Positions 22,371 through 34,060 of a DNA stretch of 64,000 bases are shown here, one piece after another (positions within the stretch are counted from its first letter, which is position 1; the number at the start of each line of letters is the position of its first letter). The stretch is from Chinchilla lanigera (lineage: Eukaryota; Chordata; Mammalia; Rodentia; Chinchillidae), in the NCBI RefSeq assembly GCF_000276665.1, contig NW_004955459.1, forward strand, positions 12,738,106-12,802,105, in the 5' to 3' direction. A program made the position numbers and the translations under genes. The notes under the pieces are model-generated. The model saw only the letters and a program-made list of their open reading frames with translations. It did not search any database and was not told the DNA's origin.

Positions 22371-25300
22371 CAGACATTCAAATATTAGAAGATAGTTGCC
22401 GAGTTACTGTAAGTCTTTTGTCAGGTTTGTTCTTAATATGTTGTACCAGCTGCTGAACAGAAGTTTGATTAATGTGGATGCTTCAGATCTCTATTTCTCA
22501 GGTTTCAGCTGAGGGTGTCATTAGCCATTTGAAAGCCATCATGTAATGCTATGATTTGTTCCAACTGATCTTATGTAATTGGCAACCTCAAAAGTTTTGT
22601 ATAAGAGTTGTTGCCAAATCAAATTTCTTTCAAGCATTATTTGACAGAGTGGTTTTGTTTTTACATCTGCTGATTTTCATACCGTGGTTCTTGTGATTAT
22701 AGGAGCAAACAAGGAAAGGAAATAAAATGGTGTGAATAATAAGGAAAGTCTTCCTTTGTATTTCATCCCAAAGATATTTGTCCCTTATAGTTGTAAGATA
22801 ATGAACCATCTTTACCCATTCACGTTTCATTCTTGCTGTATGTGTTAGTTTGAATCATTTTGTTATAATGATATCTGAACATTTTCTTTCTGATGTGTGA
22901 TGAAAGTTACATTTATTATTTAAATTCCAGTTTTCTTTCATCCTGAGACAAATTATGTTTTTGAAAATGTTACATAATTTATACAGGATTACATTTTATT
23001 TGATTGGAGTTTAAAGCACAGATTTATTATCAATTGATTATTTATTAAAAATGACTCTCTGTATAGAATGTGCTATATGTGCCTTCATAACATACTTTTA
23101 AGACACTTTATGTAGATATATTAATAAAGAGATGGAGTTTTTTTGCTTTATTATAGTGAAATTCATCCCATTCCCAGAGCTAAGTAAATTCAAAATTTCA
23201 TTAAAAAGTTACAACACAAAAAAAGTTACAATTCAGGATATAATGTGATAATGCCTATTATTTTGAATGAATTAAAATTCTTAGATGTCAAGAAGAAATA
23301 TTACTCATATAATTGATGATGTAAAAAAAAACTTAGAGAAATCAAGTTTGATGACTTAACATATGTTAATCCTATTTAGTGATATTGAATACTTATAAAT
23401 TCTTTACATAAATGTTCATTTAGTAGAACAAGCTACATTATTCACATTGACCAGACATGTTTGTCTTTCTATAGTGTCAGAATTAACTGAGTAGCAGTAG
23501 AAACAGTACATTCACAAGTTACGTGAATTTTGTGAGCTTTAACTCACTGAGTGTTCTAAATTTTGCTTGTTGTCAGTATCAAGGTAATTACAGTTTCCAG
23601 TTTTAATTACTAATATTTGTAACAGCCAAGTCACATTCCCATTCATAGAATAATATATATAGCATATACATATTTAGATTAAATTATATGTATATAATAG
23701 AAGACTAAGAAAGTATTAAAAGCATCCACAGAGTTTAAAGAGATCTAAACAGAGCAAAGGCAGAGGACTGATGCATGTGCAGAAGTCTCTGCAGGGGATA
23801 AAGGAGATTACAGACCAGAAACCCAGAGGTCAAGATGTAGCAGTAGAGGCCCAGAGGGTTGAGGTGATAAGGCCAAGTCTGGACAGCCGGAACTCCTGAA
23901 GGTGTCAGCTTGAAGTAGGCTGTGAGTACATCATGAGCAGGAGAGACTGCTCTGAGTTGAAGCTCTAGGAATGAACACATCCGCTTTCTTTCCTTGGTGA
24001 TTTTCCAGAGCAAGACTTGTGGCTACAAGGCCACCAGATGATACAGTCAGTGATGTCTTTATGCCAGGTTTGGGGTGCATCTCTTTTTATATGTTTCCAT
24101 TGTGGGGGTTGCATCTGGTGTGTTTGATAATCACATGTATTTGGTTTTCCTTTTATGGGTTGATAAGCCCAGGTACTCCCAAGTTAATTTGGTAAGTTTT
24201 ATTATTATGACCAATATGTTATTTAATAGTTTGCACCTTTACTTGTGCTGGGCAGGTGATGATAGTTTTCTTGGACCGATTGTACAATTATTCTACACTG
24301 ATGGTTGTAATCAAAATGGACTCACTCAGGTCAAACTACTGTTTTATAAGATGGGCTAAGTGAAGGCTGGGCACTCAGGAAATCTTCTCTCTTCACAGTG
24401 TAATTCAGAGGAGGGCACAGCTCTTCACACTTTATGAACAACTTGTATTTTTCAACTAACAATGCTATATAACTTATGGAAAAAATCAGTTAATGAATTA
24501 AAAATTGAACCATAAGTATGAACTATAACTGTACTGCTTTCTCATTTATTTGTCCTTTTTCAGAGGAAACATTAACTTATTATTGCTTCATATTTTTGCA
24601 ACTCTCATTCATCAGTCAATACATTTATTGATTTCTCTTTCTGTGTATACACATAGTATTACTTTGTTTGTAAACTTTAAACTTTATGTACACATACAGC
24701 AATGTGCATTTTATGGATGTGAGTCTGCATTTATTTATGAAATAAAATATTTAGTTTTTATCTCATTACATCATTTTACATGTTTTTAAAATTCATATGA
24801 ACAGTGACATGCTCTATAAAATTTTTCAAAATTGCTTTTTATTTCAGTCAGTGTTATATTTGTAAGTCATTATATGTTGATATATGTATTGTATTTTACT
24901 TAGTTCACCTCTGTTTAGTGTTTCTCTGGATGAATCTATTGCAGTTTAGTCTTTCTCTTGTTCACTGAAAAATTTCTTCCAATTTTTGGCTGTTAAAATG
25001 GCTCCTTGAATATTGTAACATGATTTCCACTATACATGTAAGAACTTCTTTATGTTATATAACGAGGAGTAAAAGCCCTGGATCCTACATAATATATATT
25101 TAAAAACTAAAATTCAAGAATCTTAGTGTAGTACGATAGCACCTAATATTTGAATAATAATGTGCCTGATTTTATCATCTTTTTAGTATTTAATTGGGTA
25201 ATAATTTTTAGATGGGTAAGACTTGATAGATTCAGGGATGGGAAGAAAAAGATATAGAATGGAGAAAAAGGCACAGAGTGTACTGGTTCCCTCAATTACA

Positions 25301-25560
25301 AATTTTGATTCATTGCTTTTGGGATTTATTTTTGCCTGAGTTTATAGCTGCAGTTACTTTCTTTTATTTTTAGTATGTAAATATTATTAAGATACTAATA
25401 AACTTGTCAGTGAATATTTAGTTCTTGTTTACTATGTGTTGCTCTGCAGTTCCAGAAACACAGCTGATTTAGGTTAAACTTTAGCTAGCCTTGGATACTT
25501 CCTGCTGATCAAAAATGAGTATAATTAACTCCCCACTATTGTGGGGCTGCATTAATAGGT
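22371..25560. other. No gene recognised
   Basis: A long AT-rich and largely repeat-free stretch. The block 22430-22640 has mixed composition and no repeat signature and could be conserved non-coding DNA. The block 23735-24050 is GC-richer with an open minus frame (23735-24013) but no recognisable domain. The plus frame at 24075-24359 likewise has none. Confidence 0.45.
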
Positions 25561-25589
25561 ATGCATGGCTGTGAGAAAGTGTTTCTTAG

Positions 25590-25720
25590 AATTACAGAAT
25601 GTCAAATCCACAAAAGAATTTAGAAGTGATTTATTTCCAGTTCTTGTGTTACAGAAAAGAAAAATTAATGTTCAGAAAGGCTAAAGTGATCAGGTCAATC
25701 TTCCATAGCTATGTAGTGAA
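25590..25720 (-). mobile_element. Ancient MIR-like fragment
   Basis: GAATTACAGAATGTC..., TTTAGAAGTGATTTA... and a GTTACAGAAAAGAAAAATTAATGTTCAGAAAGG-type block resemble antisense MIR-class repeats. It is very diverged. It abuts the L1 that begins about 25722. Confidence 0.35.
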
Positions 25721-25721
25721 A

Positions 25722-27425
25722 TAATGAAAATGGTCATACTCTCAAAATTGTTACACAGATTTAATGCCATTCTAATCAAAACGTGAATAAAATCCCTCAC
25801 AGAAATAGAAAACAAATCATACAGTTTATTTGGAAGCACAAGAGACAGAGAATAGCAAAAACAATTTTGGGCAACAAAGGAAGTGTAGGAGGCATCACAC
25901 AACCTGACTTGAAATTATACTACAAAGATATGGTGATGAAAACAGCATTGTATTGGCAGACAAACAGACATGAGGATCAGTGAAACAGATTAAAAGATGC
26001 AGAAGCAACTTTAAACACACTCTACCACCTTATCTTTGACAAAGGGGCCAAGCACCTTCACTGGGAGAAAGATAGCCTCTGTAATAAATAGTACTGGAAA
26101 ATTGGCTCTCCACATGCCAAAGATTAACATTGGACACATGTCTATCACCATGCTCTAAATGGAAATCAAAATAGTTCAAAGATCTAAATATTAAAGCAGA
26201 AATACTAAATCTGCTGAAAGACAGAATAGGTAGAACTCTTGAAGTCATAGGTGTAGGCAAAGCTTTTATGAACAAAATCTCGATTAAACAGGAACAATCA
26301 CAAAGATTCAACAACTGGGATCCTATCTTTTAAAAAAAATTTTGCATAGCAAAAGAAACCACCAATAGAGTGAAAAGAGAATGCATAGTGTCGGATAAAA
26401 CTTTTTCCAGTTATTCCTCAGGCAAAGGACTAATATCTAGAATATATAAAGAACTAAAAAAAATCAGACCCTTGAAATTTATACTCCCCACCCAAAAATG
26501 GGCATCTGAAAAGAATAGTCACTTCTCAAATGAATAAGTATAAATAACAAATATTTATATGAAAAAATTCATCATTTGTCATTCAAGTGATGCAAATTAA
26601 AACAATTTTGACATTCTATCTCATTCCAGAAAAAAATGGCTATTTTCAAGAAATCAACCAATAACAAATTCTGGTGGGGCTGTGGGGAAAAAGGAATACT
26701 TCTCTACTGTTGGTGGACATGCAGACTGCTACAACCACCATACAGACTGGAAATCAGTGTGGAGATTCCTCTAAGAGGTAAAACTAGAAGCTTCATTTGA
26801 CCCAGCTATTCCCCTTCTTGGTATCTTCTTGAATGAATTAAAAGCATCATTCCACAGCAATATGTACACACCCATGTTTATAGTGGCACAGTTTGTAATA
26901 GCTAAAGCTTGGAACCAGCCCAAATGTCCATCAGTAGATTGATGGACAAAGAAAATGTGGTATTTTTTTTTTAAATATAAAGGAGTAATACTCAGCTATA
27001 AAGAAGGATAAACTTGAGTTATTGCTAATTAAATGAATGCACACTGAGACCATACTCTTAAGTGAAATAAATCAGACATGTTTTAATATTGCATTGTTTC
27101 TGTGGTATGAGAAACTGAAATTGTAAATAAGCACCAAAATGTGTAACAGATACTGGGAAATAGAAAATATTCAAATGGGATGGGGATTTAGGGAGGACAG
27201 GAGGGGAAAAGTAGAAAGAGAAAAGAAAAACATAAGAAAAGAAGGAAAAATGGAAACAAACTTTTGTAAATAAGGAGAGGAATGGGGTTTGAAGGGAGGA
27301 GAGGGGAGGGGAGGAGAATAGGGGAAAAAAGAAGAAAGACGTCATATTCAGGTACAAATTTCCTATGATGAATGTGATCATTTTGTATATCTACAATATA
27401 CCAATAAATTTAATATAAAAAATTA
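25722..27425 (+). mobile_element. LINE-1 3' end, sense, 5'-truncated
   Basis: Plus-strand ORF2 C-terminal sequence is followed by a purine-rich 3' UTR (27175-27340) and an ATACCAATAAATTTAATATAAAAA end. The frame at 25783-25983 includes [18 protein letters not shown] and [14 protein letters not shown], typical of the ORF2 region after the reverse transcriptase. Frameshifts and stops break it further on. The antisense counterpart at 1-1900 shows the same blocks, for example CCCAAATGTCCATCAGTAG near 26920. Confidence 0.9.
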
Positions 27426-27429
27426 GACC

Positions 27430-27815
27430 AAACTTTTTTTTAAAAATTAGGTATATTAGAAAAACTGTTCAACTTTATGATGATTAAAATTACTGAGAAA
27501 TACTTAATTAACCAAAAAAGGAAAAGTTCATCAGAATGTTTTCTGAGATCTGACTCTTCCTCCCCATTCTCCATGAAGGGATGCTGTGCAGGCTACTGGT
27601 CATTGCTACGGGAGGGGGGATCTCCCATCCCAGCTGACGCATCTTGCACACAGACACCCTACAGCAGGGCAGAGAATGTCTGTGACAGCTCTGAAGAACA
27701 AACCTGGAAAACTGAGGACTGTCATGCAAAGAGATGGCTATGGAGGCAAAGGGAAGACAAATCCTAGAAATTTAGAAGTTTAAATATAGAAGGTGTAAAA
27801 AGGTCAAAGTCAAGA
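27430..27815. other. No gene recognised
   Basis: A mixed-composition patch at 27545-27770 carries overlapping short frames on both strands with no recognisable domain. Confidence 0.45.
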
Positions 27816-27819
27816 GTTT

Positions 27820-28565
27820 CTTTTTTTAAACATATAGTACATAATACATAATATTAAATAATAATTCATAATACATAATAACCGTTTTATCCATAATAAC
27901 TTGGGAACATTTTTGGCACTCTGCAAATTATCACCAATGGTTTAGCAAAGGTGAAACAATATTTATGAATCCACAGGAACAAAAGCAACCATAAACCCAT
28001 CAGCTAGAAAGCTAAAGATCATCTTGCTGGGTTCCTCCTCAGGTTTTGGAATTTGGTAGTAGGTTGCAAGCAACAGTACACCACGCTTCACTGAAAAAAC
28101 TGAGCAACCAAAATATCTTGTGTTTGCAGTATTCAACATAAAATCTGAACAAACGTGATCAACAAATTGTATTTACCAAATCCCCAGGAGGAGGAAATTT
28201 TCCTTGCAGCTCCATCATAATTGTTTCAGAAGGAAAAGACTCTGTGATGTTGAAATGCACTTGAAAAAAGTAGATTTATAAACTGAGATGTTTGGACCAT
28301 TGGAAATCATTGTTCCTGAACAACTAAATCACGTGCCTGGTGAAATCACGACGATGACCTGGTACTTCATATTCAGGCTGTCCCTGGCACTTAATGAAAT
28401 ATCTCTCCAGGAATTTAATTTTCTGGAAATTATTGGTTGTGTTCCAGGAGTGCTTCTCTCTGGTGAAGAACATCTGTGATGATTTGAAAGGAAAAAGCTC
28501 ATCCAGGACAAAGCACTTTCTTAGGAAGCAAAACATTTTAGGACTGAAATTTGGAGCCATCTGGA
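27820..28565 (-). pseudogene. Possible processed pseudogene remnant, product not recognised
   Basis: On the minus strand an open stretch at 28171-27963 (about 69 codons) reads through HVCSDFMLNTANTRYFG and RGVLLLATYYQIPKPEEE to a TAA. An upstream minus frame at 28324-28560 lies in another phase. About 140 bases after the stop, a T run on the plus strand (27820-27827) could be a poly(A) tail. The intervening DNA contains AT-rich CATAATA repeats. The layout fits a frameshifted retrocopy. However, such frames arise by chance in AT-rich DNA and I recognise no protein. Confidence 0.2.
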
Positions 28566-29940
28566 TTACTTAATTAAGGTAATGATTCTAGTAACTTTTA
28601 AAAAATAAACTGAAACTAATTTTCCTATTTCTGTTTTGTTGTTATTATATATTAATATTAACAGCATATTAACTAGAACCAAAATTAATATTTCTTTGCT
28701 AAGAGTGAAAGTTTAGACCTTACTGATTTTATGGTAAGCACTAAGGTGATCTTGAAATCTTTACATTCAATATATTTTTCTAAATCATTTTTGGTTGATG
28801 GATATATTCTGAATACTTTCTCAATTCAATATCAAATAGAAATGAACAATTGAATAGTTTTTTCTTTTTTTCTTTTTTGTAAATTTATGGTATTATCATT
28901 CCACAGCTAGTTTGACTATAAATGCATAGACACAAATGGTCAAGCAAGTGGTCAAAATATCCAGGTAGTTTTCAAACATCTTATATAAATCACTTCACTT
29001 AGCTTTGATGTATCTTTGTTTGAGAAGCCAACTTCTTAGCAACAGAAAATACATATTTTGAAATAATAGAAAATATTTATTATAAATCACTTAGTTAAAT
29101 TAAAATTTTTGATATATTGGTCTCACTTTTTGTGTTTTGCTACTACCAATCCATTACAAGCAACCTAAAAGTGATAAACTAAAAGCAATGTTCTTCCAAC
29201 AGATATTAAGTTTTGTCTTACATCTGAAATACTTTATATTTTAATATACCTTACATCAAAAAGGTGTCTTTGGATTACTTTATAAACAGACTAGATTAGA
29301 AACCATGCCTTTTTTAACACACTAAAAATTATATATTCTATTTTTCCTCAAGCTTTGAAGATATTTTTAGTTTTATATAAACAAGTGTATCATAGAATGC
29401 TGAACAGATTTTTTTTATTTTGCCAGTTTATTGAAATTTATGACAAATCTGGACAAGTATTTCTTCCAATAAGTCCTTGCTCTGAAACAGAAGCCATAAT
29501 GTAGATGAATTCTTGCCAGAGACAAGAATATTTTTATGTACAAGGAATAAGTTTACATACATAAGGCATACATAATGACAAGAGTTGTTTAATGTTTAAA
29601 ATTCACAGAATGCCTTTTTTGATTTCTAAACATCTGCAAATTTATTCAACTGCCTTCAACTTTTCTTTCCTTTCTGAGCATTGACTTTTATGCAGGCACG
29701 TTGCTGGAGATTGGAGATAAGATCTGGAAGATCACTAGCCTGACATGTCCCTCATTTTCTTGGGGTTCGCAAAGAATTGTTGATTTCTGACTAGTATCTA
29801 GAGAAGATGGTTGCCGGTTAATAAAAAAATAGTCTTAACAAATACTACAATAGAAGTTTTCACACACTTAGGGAGCTTAAATGTGGGGAATCAAAGGACA
29901 GCATACCACAGGAGTTAACAACTAAGCTGCACCCAACACA
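28566..29940. other. No gene recognised
   Basis: Very AT-rich and without an identifiable repeat family. Confidence 0.55.
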
Positions 29941-29957
29941 GCAAAAAAGCTAACTTT

Positions 29958-30104
29958 GTTTTTTTTTTTTTTTTTTTTTTTGTTTTGTTTTTTTTTTGGT
30001 TTTTCTCCGGTACCAGGAACCGAACTCACGACCTTGCGCTTGCCAGGCAGGCGCTTTTGCCGCTGAGCTAAATCCCCAGCCCCTGAGCTAAATCCCCAGC
30101 CCCC
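29958..30104 (-). mobile_element. ID SINE, antisense, young, with duplicated 5' end
   Basis: A long T run (29959-29998, the poly(A) tail) is followed by the antisense ID body of the GGTACC subfamily. The flanks AAAAAGCTAACTTTGTT at 29944-29960 and 30105-30121 are a perfect 17-bp target duplication. The CTGAGCTAAATCCCC end block is present twice in tandem (30063-30082 and 30083-30102), so the 5' end carries an extra 20-bp copy including the A box. Confidence 0.95.
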
Positions 30105-30239
30105 AAAAAGCTAACTTTGTTGATACAAAGAGACCAAGAAATTAAATCTCATCACAATTTTCTATGTGACCTAATCAGACTTACTTAATCTATGGTGGCC
30201 TTAATTTTTCCTCTCAATTTAGCTTATATCTTTTTCTCT

Positions 30240-30626
30240 TTTTCTTTCTTTATTCTCTCTTTCTTTTTTTGTTGGAGGGGTAAGGGTCTTAATTTTTTAT
30301 TAGTACAGTTTTGCAGTATATAGTCATTACATTCATTGTTCAGATTTTCTCTTTTGGTATCCTACCTGTTCACCTTTTTTCCATATTAAATAAGATAATT
30401 CTGCTTCATACTTTTGTTAGGAGAAGTTTTCACATTAAGAAGTGGTATGTATCGAGTAATTGTCTAAATTAAGAGTGATTAGTGGAAAAGGATTCTGAAC
30501 CAAAGAAAATGGATGCTAGACTTTGATCCTAGCCATACCTTGTCAACTGATTCCCTCAACAGACTTAGAACTTCCATCCTCAAATCTTTGAGAGGAGCTC
30601 TTAATTCTTGTGAAGTGTAACCACAC
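30240..30626. other. No gene recognised
   Basis: Pyrimidine-rich then AT-rich DNA. A (CTTT)n-like stretch lies at 30232-30270. Confidence 0.5.
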
Positions 30627-30706
30627 ATATTGTGTTAGTAGGAGTTGAACTCAGGGCCTCATGTGTGCTAGGCAAGCACCGTAGCGCTGAGGTACAGCTC
30701 TGTCTG
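30627..30706 (-). mobile_element. ID-type SINE, diverged
   Basis: The antisense body GTTGAACTCAGGGCCTCATG...GTGCTAGGCAAGCACCGTAGCGCTGAGGTACAGC-like matches the tRNA-derived SINE. It lacks the young GGTACC signature. Confidence 0.7.
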
Positions 30707-31344
30707 ATTAGAGAATTCTAAAAGATCAATCATGAATAATTTTAGTAGTTCAAATGCCTCTCTCTCTCTTTGCAGAATGTTGCTTCAGAATGTAGGCTCA
30801 TGTACATAAACCACATTTTAAAAGGGCCATAAACCCTGAGCAGAAATTAAAGTATTTTCTTTAGACTACAGTATAGGAATTGTGAATAATGCTCTCAGAA
30901 TGAGCTTGTCAATCAAGACCTCATCGTTTGTTCATTTATCCTCTATTGTTTTAGTAGTGTGACTATTTAAAATTGATTTTGCCACCACAAAGGAAAATTC
31001 TTTAGAATGACGTCATTAAATACATGTGTCCTTCAGCTTCTCAGATAGTTTATGTCTTTAGTGAATGAAACTTCAAACATACTATTGAGTTTAATTGGTA
31101 ATTTATTATTTTTTAAATTATATTTTTAAATTGTATTTTTAAGTTAAATATAAAAAAGCATAAAGCTATGTGATTATTAGTCATCCTTAGAAAGTGGAAC
31201 ATAAGACACCACTGTTCTATTCTTTGTTTGTCACTAAATTTTCTTTCATTTTCTAACATAATCATAATCTAGCCATTTAACATAATATTTTTATTTTGGC
31301 TGTTTTTGAATTTTAGATAATGAAGTACTATAGAATGTCTGATA
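30707..31344. other. No gene recognised
   Basis: AT-rich unassigned sequence. Confidence 0.5.
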
Positions 31345-31885
31345 CTTGTGGTGTTAACTTGAATGAGAAATGCTAGCAGATTGGTTTAGCATAGCTCAGC
31401 TGCGTTTAGAGCAGTGGTGGTGAACTCAGGGCATGCCGCAGCGGGCTGTTTGTATCATTGAAAGCCTAAGAGCTTTGCTGTCACTGGTCTAGATGGTTGG
31501 GTTACTGAAGAAGGGAAACCCATCCTGGTGTGGTGGCACCAACCAATAGTCTTATAGTGTGGGAGGATGAAAAAGAGAAAGAAAGAAGTCTCACTTCTGC
31601 TTCTTCGGAGAAGCTCCAGTCTTCACCACTGCCTTTGGACATGTTTCCAGGCCCTCGCGGAGAGCCTCCAGCCTTCTGGTGTAGACCCTTCTGCCTTCCA
31701 GCACAGACCCTTTGCTTTCTTGAAAGTGACTTGCACAGGACTCTGCAGTGAACTTTGAGCCTTTGACTTTTTAATGAATCCTCTGACTCTCCAGCATGCA
31801 GATGGCCCTTTTGCATTCTTCCACACCTGACTGCAGGTGGCCCTTGTAAGTTTACCTTGTAAATCCCCTCTTTCTTTCTCTTCAT
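31345..31885 (+). mobile_element. LTR-like repeat, family X copy 2, interrupted by a hAT element
   Basis: Shares with 6743-7295 the GTTAACTTGAATGAGAAATGC start, the TCTCACTTCTGCTTCTTCGG / CAGTCTTCACC block, the TTCTGGTGTAGACCCTTCTG minisatellite unit and the CCTTGTAAATCCC end. A 75-bp hAT-like element interrupts it at 31412-31486. The minus-strand frame at 31502-31885 and the plus frames here are by-products. Confidence 0.6.
31412..31486. mobile_element. hAT-type miniature element with 8-bp target duplication
   Basis: It begins CAGTGGTGGTGAACTC and ends GTCACTG, so the terminal CAGTG/CACTG are inverted. The flanks GTTTAGAG (31404-31411) and GTCTAGAT (31487-31494) match at 6 of 8 positions, and 8 bp is the hAT target-duplication length. 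The start is nearly the same as that of the element at 55575-55760. It is too short to encode transposase. Confidence 0.55.
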
Positions 31886-31935
31886 ATATAATATGTATAT
31901 ATATTATATATTAAGTACATATATATTTTATTCTT
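31885..31935. repeat. AT-rich simple repeat
   Basis: TATATA / ATATATT low-complexity tract at the end of the LTR-like copy. Confidence 0.7.
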
Positions 31936-32029
31936 CTTAACATATTAATACAGTGAAGTGAATCCTTTTTACTACCTCGGTCTTGAATGTAACTCTGTGG
32001 TAAATTTACAAAGATAAGCACCTGGGTAA

Positions 32030-32345
32030 CACAAGGAGACCACAGAAGTGCTTATCCCCGAAAGTATACCCAGGCAAAGGAAGGAGAAATGGCCAAATCA
32101 AGAGTCTCAGAGCCCAAAAGAGCCAGGGAAGTCTTAAAACTTTCAAGGGGGAAACTCTCTTTCTCACCATATAATAAAAGAGGCTTGAAACAAAGACCCT
32201 TAAGTGCCAGCTCTGGACTCCTTACCTTACTCCAACAAAGTAGCTAGCCAGCTCCTCATTTCTCTCCTTTTTTCCAATAAGGTGATTTTGTTTCCCTATT
32301 TGTCTTTCCTTTCCAATGAAGTGATTTTGTTTCTCCTATTTGTAA
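32030..32345 (+). mobile_element. LTR-like repeat with 39-bp terminal tandem duplication
   Basis: A TATA-like CATATAATAAAAGAGGC (32168-32184) is followed by a pyrimidine-rich block. The unit TTCCAATAAGGTGATTTTG (from 32272) then recurs as TTCCAATGAAGTGATTTTG (from 32311). The order resembles LTR U3-R. The family is unknown. Confidence 0.4.
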
Positions 32346-32790
32346 AATTAAATTTTGGTACATTTTAGGTATACATAATGATCATATTCTTCAATGGAAT
32401 TTGTATCTGTACACGACATCTTTATTTTTTATCTATTTATCTTTTCATACTGGGAATCAAACTCAGGATTTTGTGCTTTCCAGGCAGGCACTGTGCTGCT
32501 GAGGTGTATCACCAGCCCTTGCTCATGGTATATTTTGATTCTTCATTTTTTCCTTTTTCCCTCCCCTCCCACCTTCCCTTCAACCCCTTTCCAGCTCTTT
32601 ATTTACAAAATTGTTTCCATATTTTCCTTCCCTTCCTTTTTACCTCTTACCCCCTCCCTAGTTCTTCCCATTTGAACATTTTCTTCCTTTCACAATATCT
32701 ATTATACATTTTAGTCCTTATTTACACTTTCAGTTATACACATATGTGGAAAAACACACACATACATACCTCAGTTCATGAATGCTTTTG
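32346..32790 (-). mobile_element. LINE-1 3' UTR, antisense, interrupted by an ID SINE
   Basis: The TTTTGGTACATTTTAGGTATACATAATGATCAT-type L1 tail (antisense) is followed by the characteristic pyrimidine-rich 3' UTR (32545-32690) and the TTATACATTTTAGTCCTTATTTACAC block also found at 123-150. The plus-strand frames at 32378-32797 are by-products. Confidence 0.8.
32438..32522 (-). mobile_element. ID SINE inside an L1 3' UTR
   Basis: The antisense ID body (ATACTGGGAATCAAACTCAGG ... GCTGAGGTGTATCACCAGCCC) lies within the antisense L1 tail, so it is younger than that L1. Confidence 0.8.
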
Positions 32791-33107
32791 TCTGTGAACA
32801 ATTTGATTCACAAACAGAGGTGTTTGGCAAAATTTCGTTTTTGCTTGAAAGCTCACATTGGGTGACAGACTTGGCCATGAGCATCTCTCCCACAGAAACA
32901 TAAATGGGGCCAACTTTTCAAAATAGTGGAACAAATTAAGTTCATAAAGCAAGGTACCACTATGTTATGTGTGTTTCTAGTGAATCCTAACAGAGTATAT
33001 AGTCTCATGTGTTTGACTTCTTTCACTAAAATGTATGATTGTTTTGGCATTGGAGGTATCTCATTTGTTTCCTTTGTTTACAGTGTTATGTTTTATGAAT
33101 GTGCCGC

Positions 33108-33645
33108 TGTGTTAGTTAGGGTTCCTAGAGAAAAAGAATCAGTATAAAATACATCTATAATTATACAACAGAACTCTATAGGTTGGCTTACAGGATCAAA
33201 AGTGGAAGAGTCACAGTGGCCATCTCTGGGATCAGAAGCAAAAGAATCTGAAGTGGCCATCTTTTGTATGTTGGAGAGCCAGGGGACAGCTGACGCTAAA
33301 ACTTGGAAAATCACTACACAGCCAGCAGGGTAAGTCTGTGCTAGAAAGCTTAAAAGTCTGCACTGGAAAGCTGGAGAGTCAGTGCTGGAAAGCTGAAGAA
33401 ACTGGAGACCAACGTCCAAAGGCAATGGCAACGACTGAACTCCTTCAAAACCTTGAACACTTCCTTCTTTTCCTTTTTATTCTGTCAATATCATAATGCT
33501 ATTGGTTGGTGCTATCACATCTAGATCGGGTCTGCCCCCTCAGTTCGCTAGCCTACATGTCAGTCATCCAGACATATTCAATACTTTACTAATCACAAGG
33601 CACTCCTTAGTCAAGTCAAGTTGACATATGACAACTGAACATCAT
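33108..33645 (-). mobile_element. LTR-like repeat, family X copy 3, antisense, essentially full length
   Basis: On the plus strand it starts TGTTAGTTAGGGTTCCTAGAG and ends AGTCAAGTTGACATATGAC, the reverse complement of the GTCAACTTG...CCCTAACTAACA layout. It contains a GCTTACAGGATCAAAAGTGG block also seen at 55061 and 55460, and a degenerate 22-bp minisatellite (33328-33405). This copy has an empty site where the 55.6-kb copy carries a hAT element. Confidence 0.65.
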
Positions 33646-33671
33646 AGTCATGGTATGCTTATTTTATTCTT

Positions 33672-33764
33672 TTTATTCTTTTTTTTTTTTTGGTACCAGG
33701 AACCAAACTCAGGACCTTGTGCTTTCCAGGTAGGTGCTTATGCCACTGAGCTATATCCCTGGCC
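33672..33764 (-). mobile_element. ID SINE, antisense, with target duplication
   Basis: T run, then GGTACCAGGAACCAAACTCAGG ... CCACTGAGCTATATCCCTGGCC-type body. The flanks TGCTTATTTTATTCTT (33656-33671 and 33765-33780) are a perfect 16-bp duplication. Confidence 0.92.
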
Positions 33765-33814
33765 TGCTTATTTTATTCTTGACAAACACTTGAAAGTTAA
33801 ATTAATTGACTCAT

Positions 33815-34060
33815 AAGGCTTCTCTAACAAATAACCACAAGCAGTTTCGTTAATGCAACAGAAATTTATTATGCACAATTCTGGTAGAAGTTTAAAATCA
33901 TAGTACTGGCAAGGCCATTACCTATAGAGGACAGACCTTCCTTGCCTCCCTTAGCTTCTGATGTGTGCTGATAATCCTAAGCACTCCTTGGCTTATAAAT
34001 GTATCTCTCCAATTTGTGACTCCATAGGCAAGAGACTTATTTCTCTCAATGTGTTATATG
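33815..34060 (-). mobile_element. Ancient eutherian interspersed repeat fragment
   Basis: The CTTCTCTAACAAATAACCAC and CAGAAATTTATTATGCAC blocks, followed by TTCCTTGCCTCCCTTAGCTTCTG, form a pattern found in old eutherian LTR/DNA repeats. I cannot name the family with certainty. Confidence 0.4.

Noticed and set aside
26030..26314. 94-codon minus-strand frame
   Set aside because: Antisense shadow of the sense L1 ORF2 at 25722-27425.
31502..31885. 127-codon minus-strand frame
   Set aside because: Lies wholly inside an LTR-like repeat and runs through its minisatellite. No domain.
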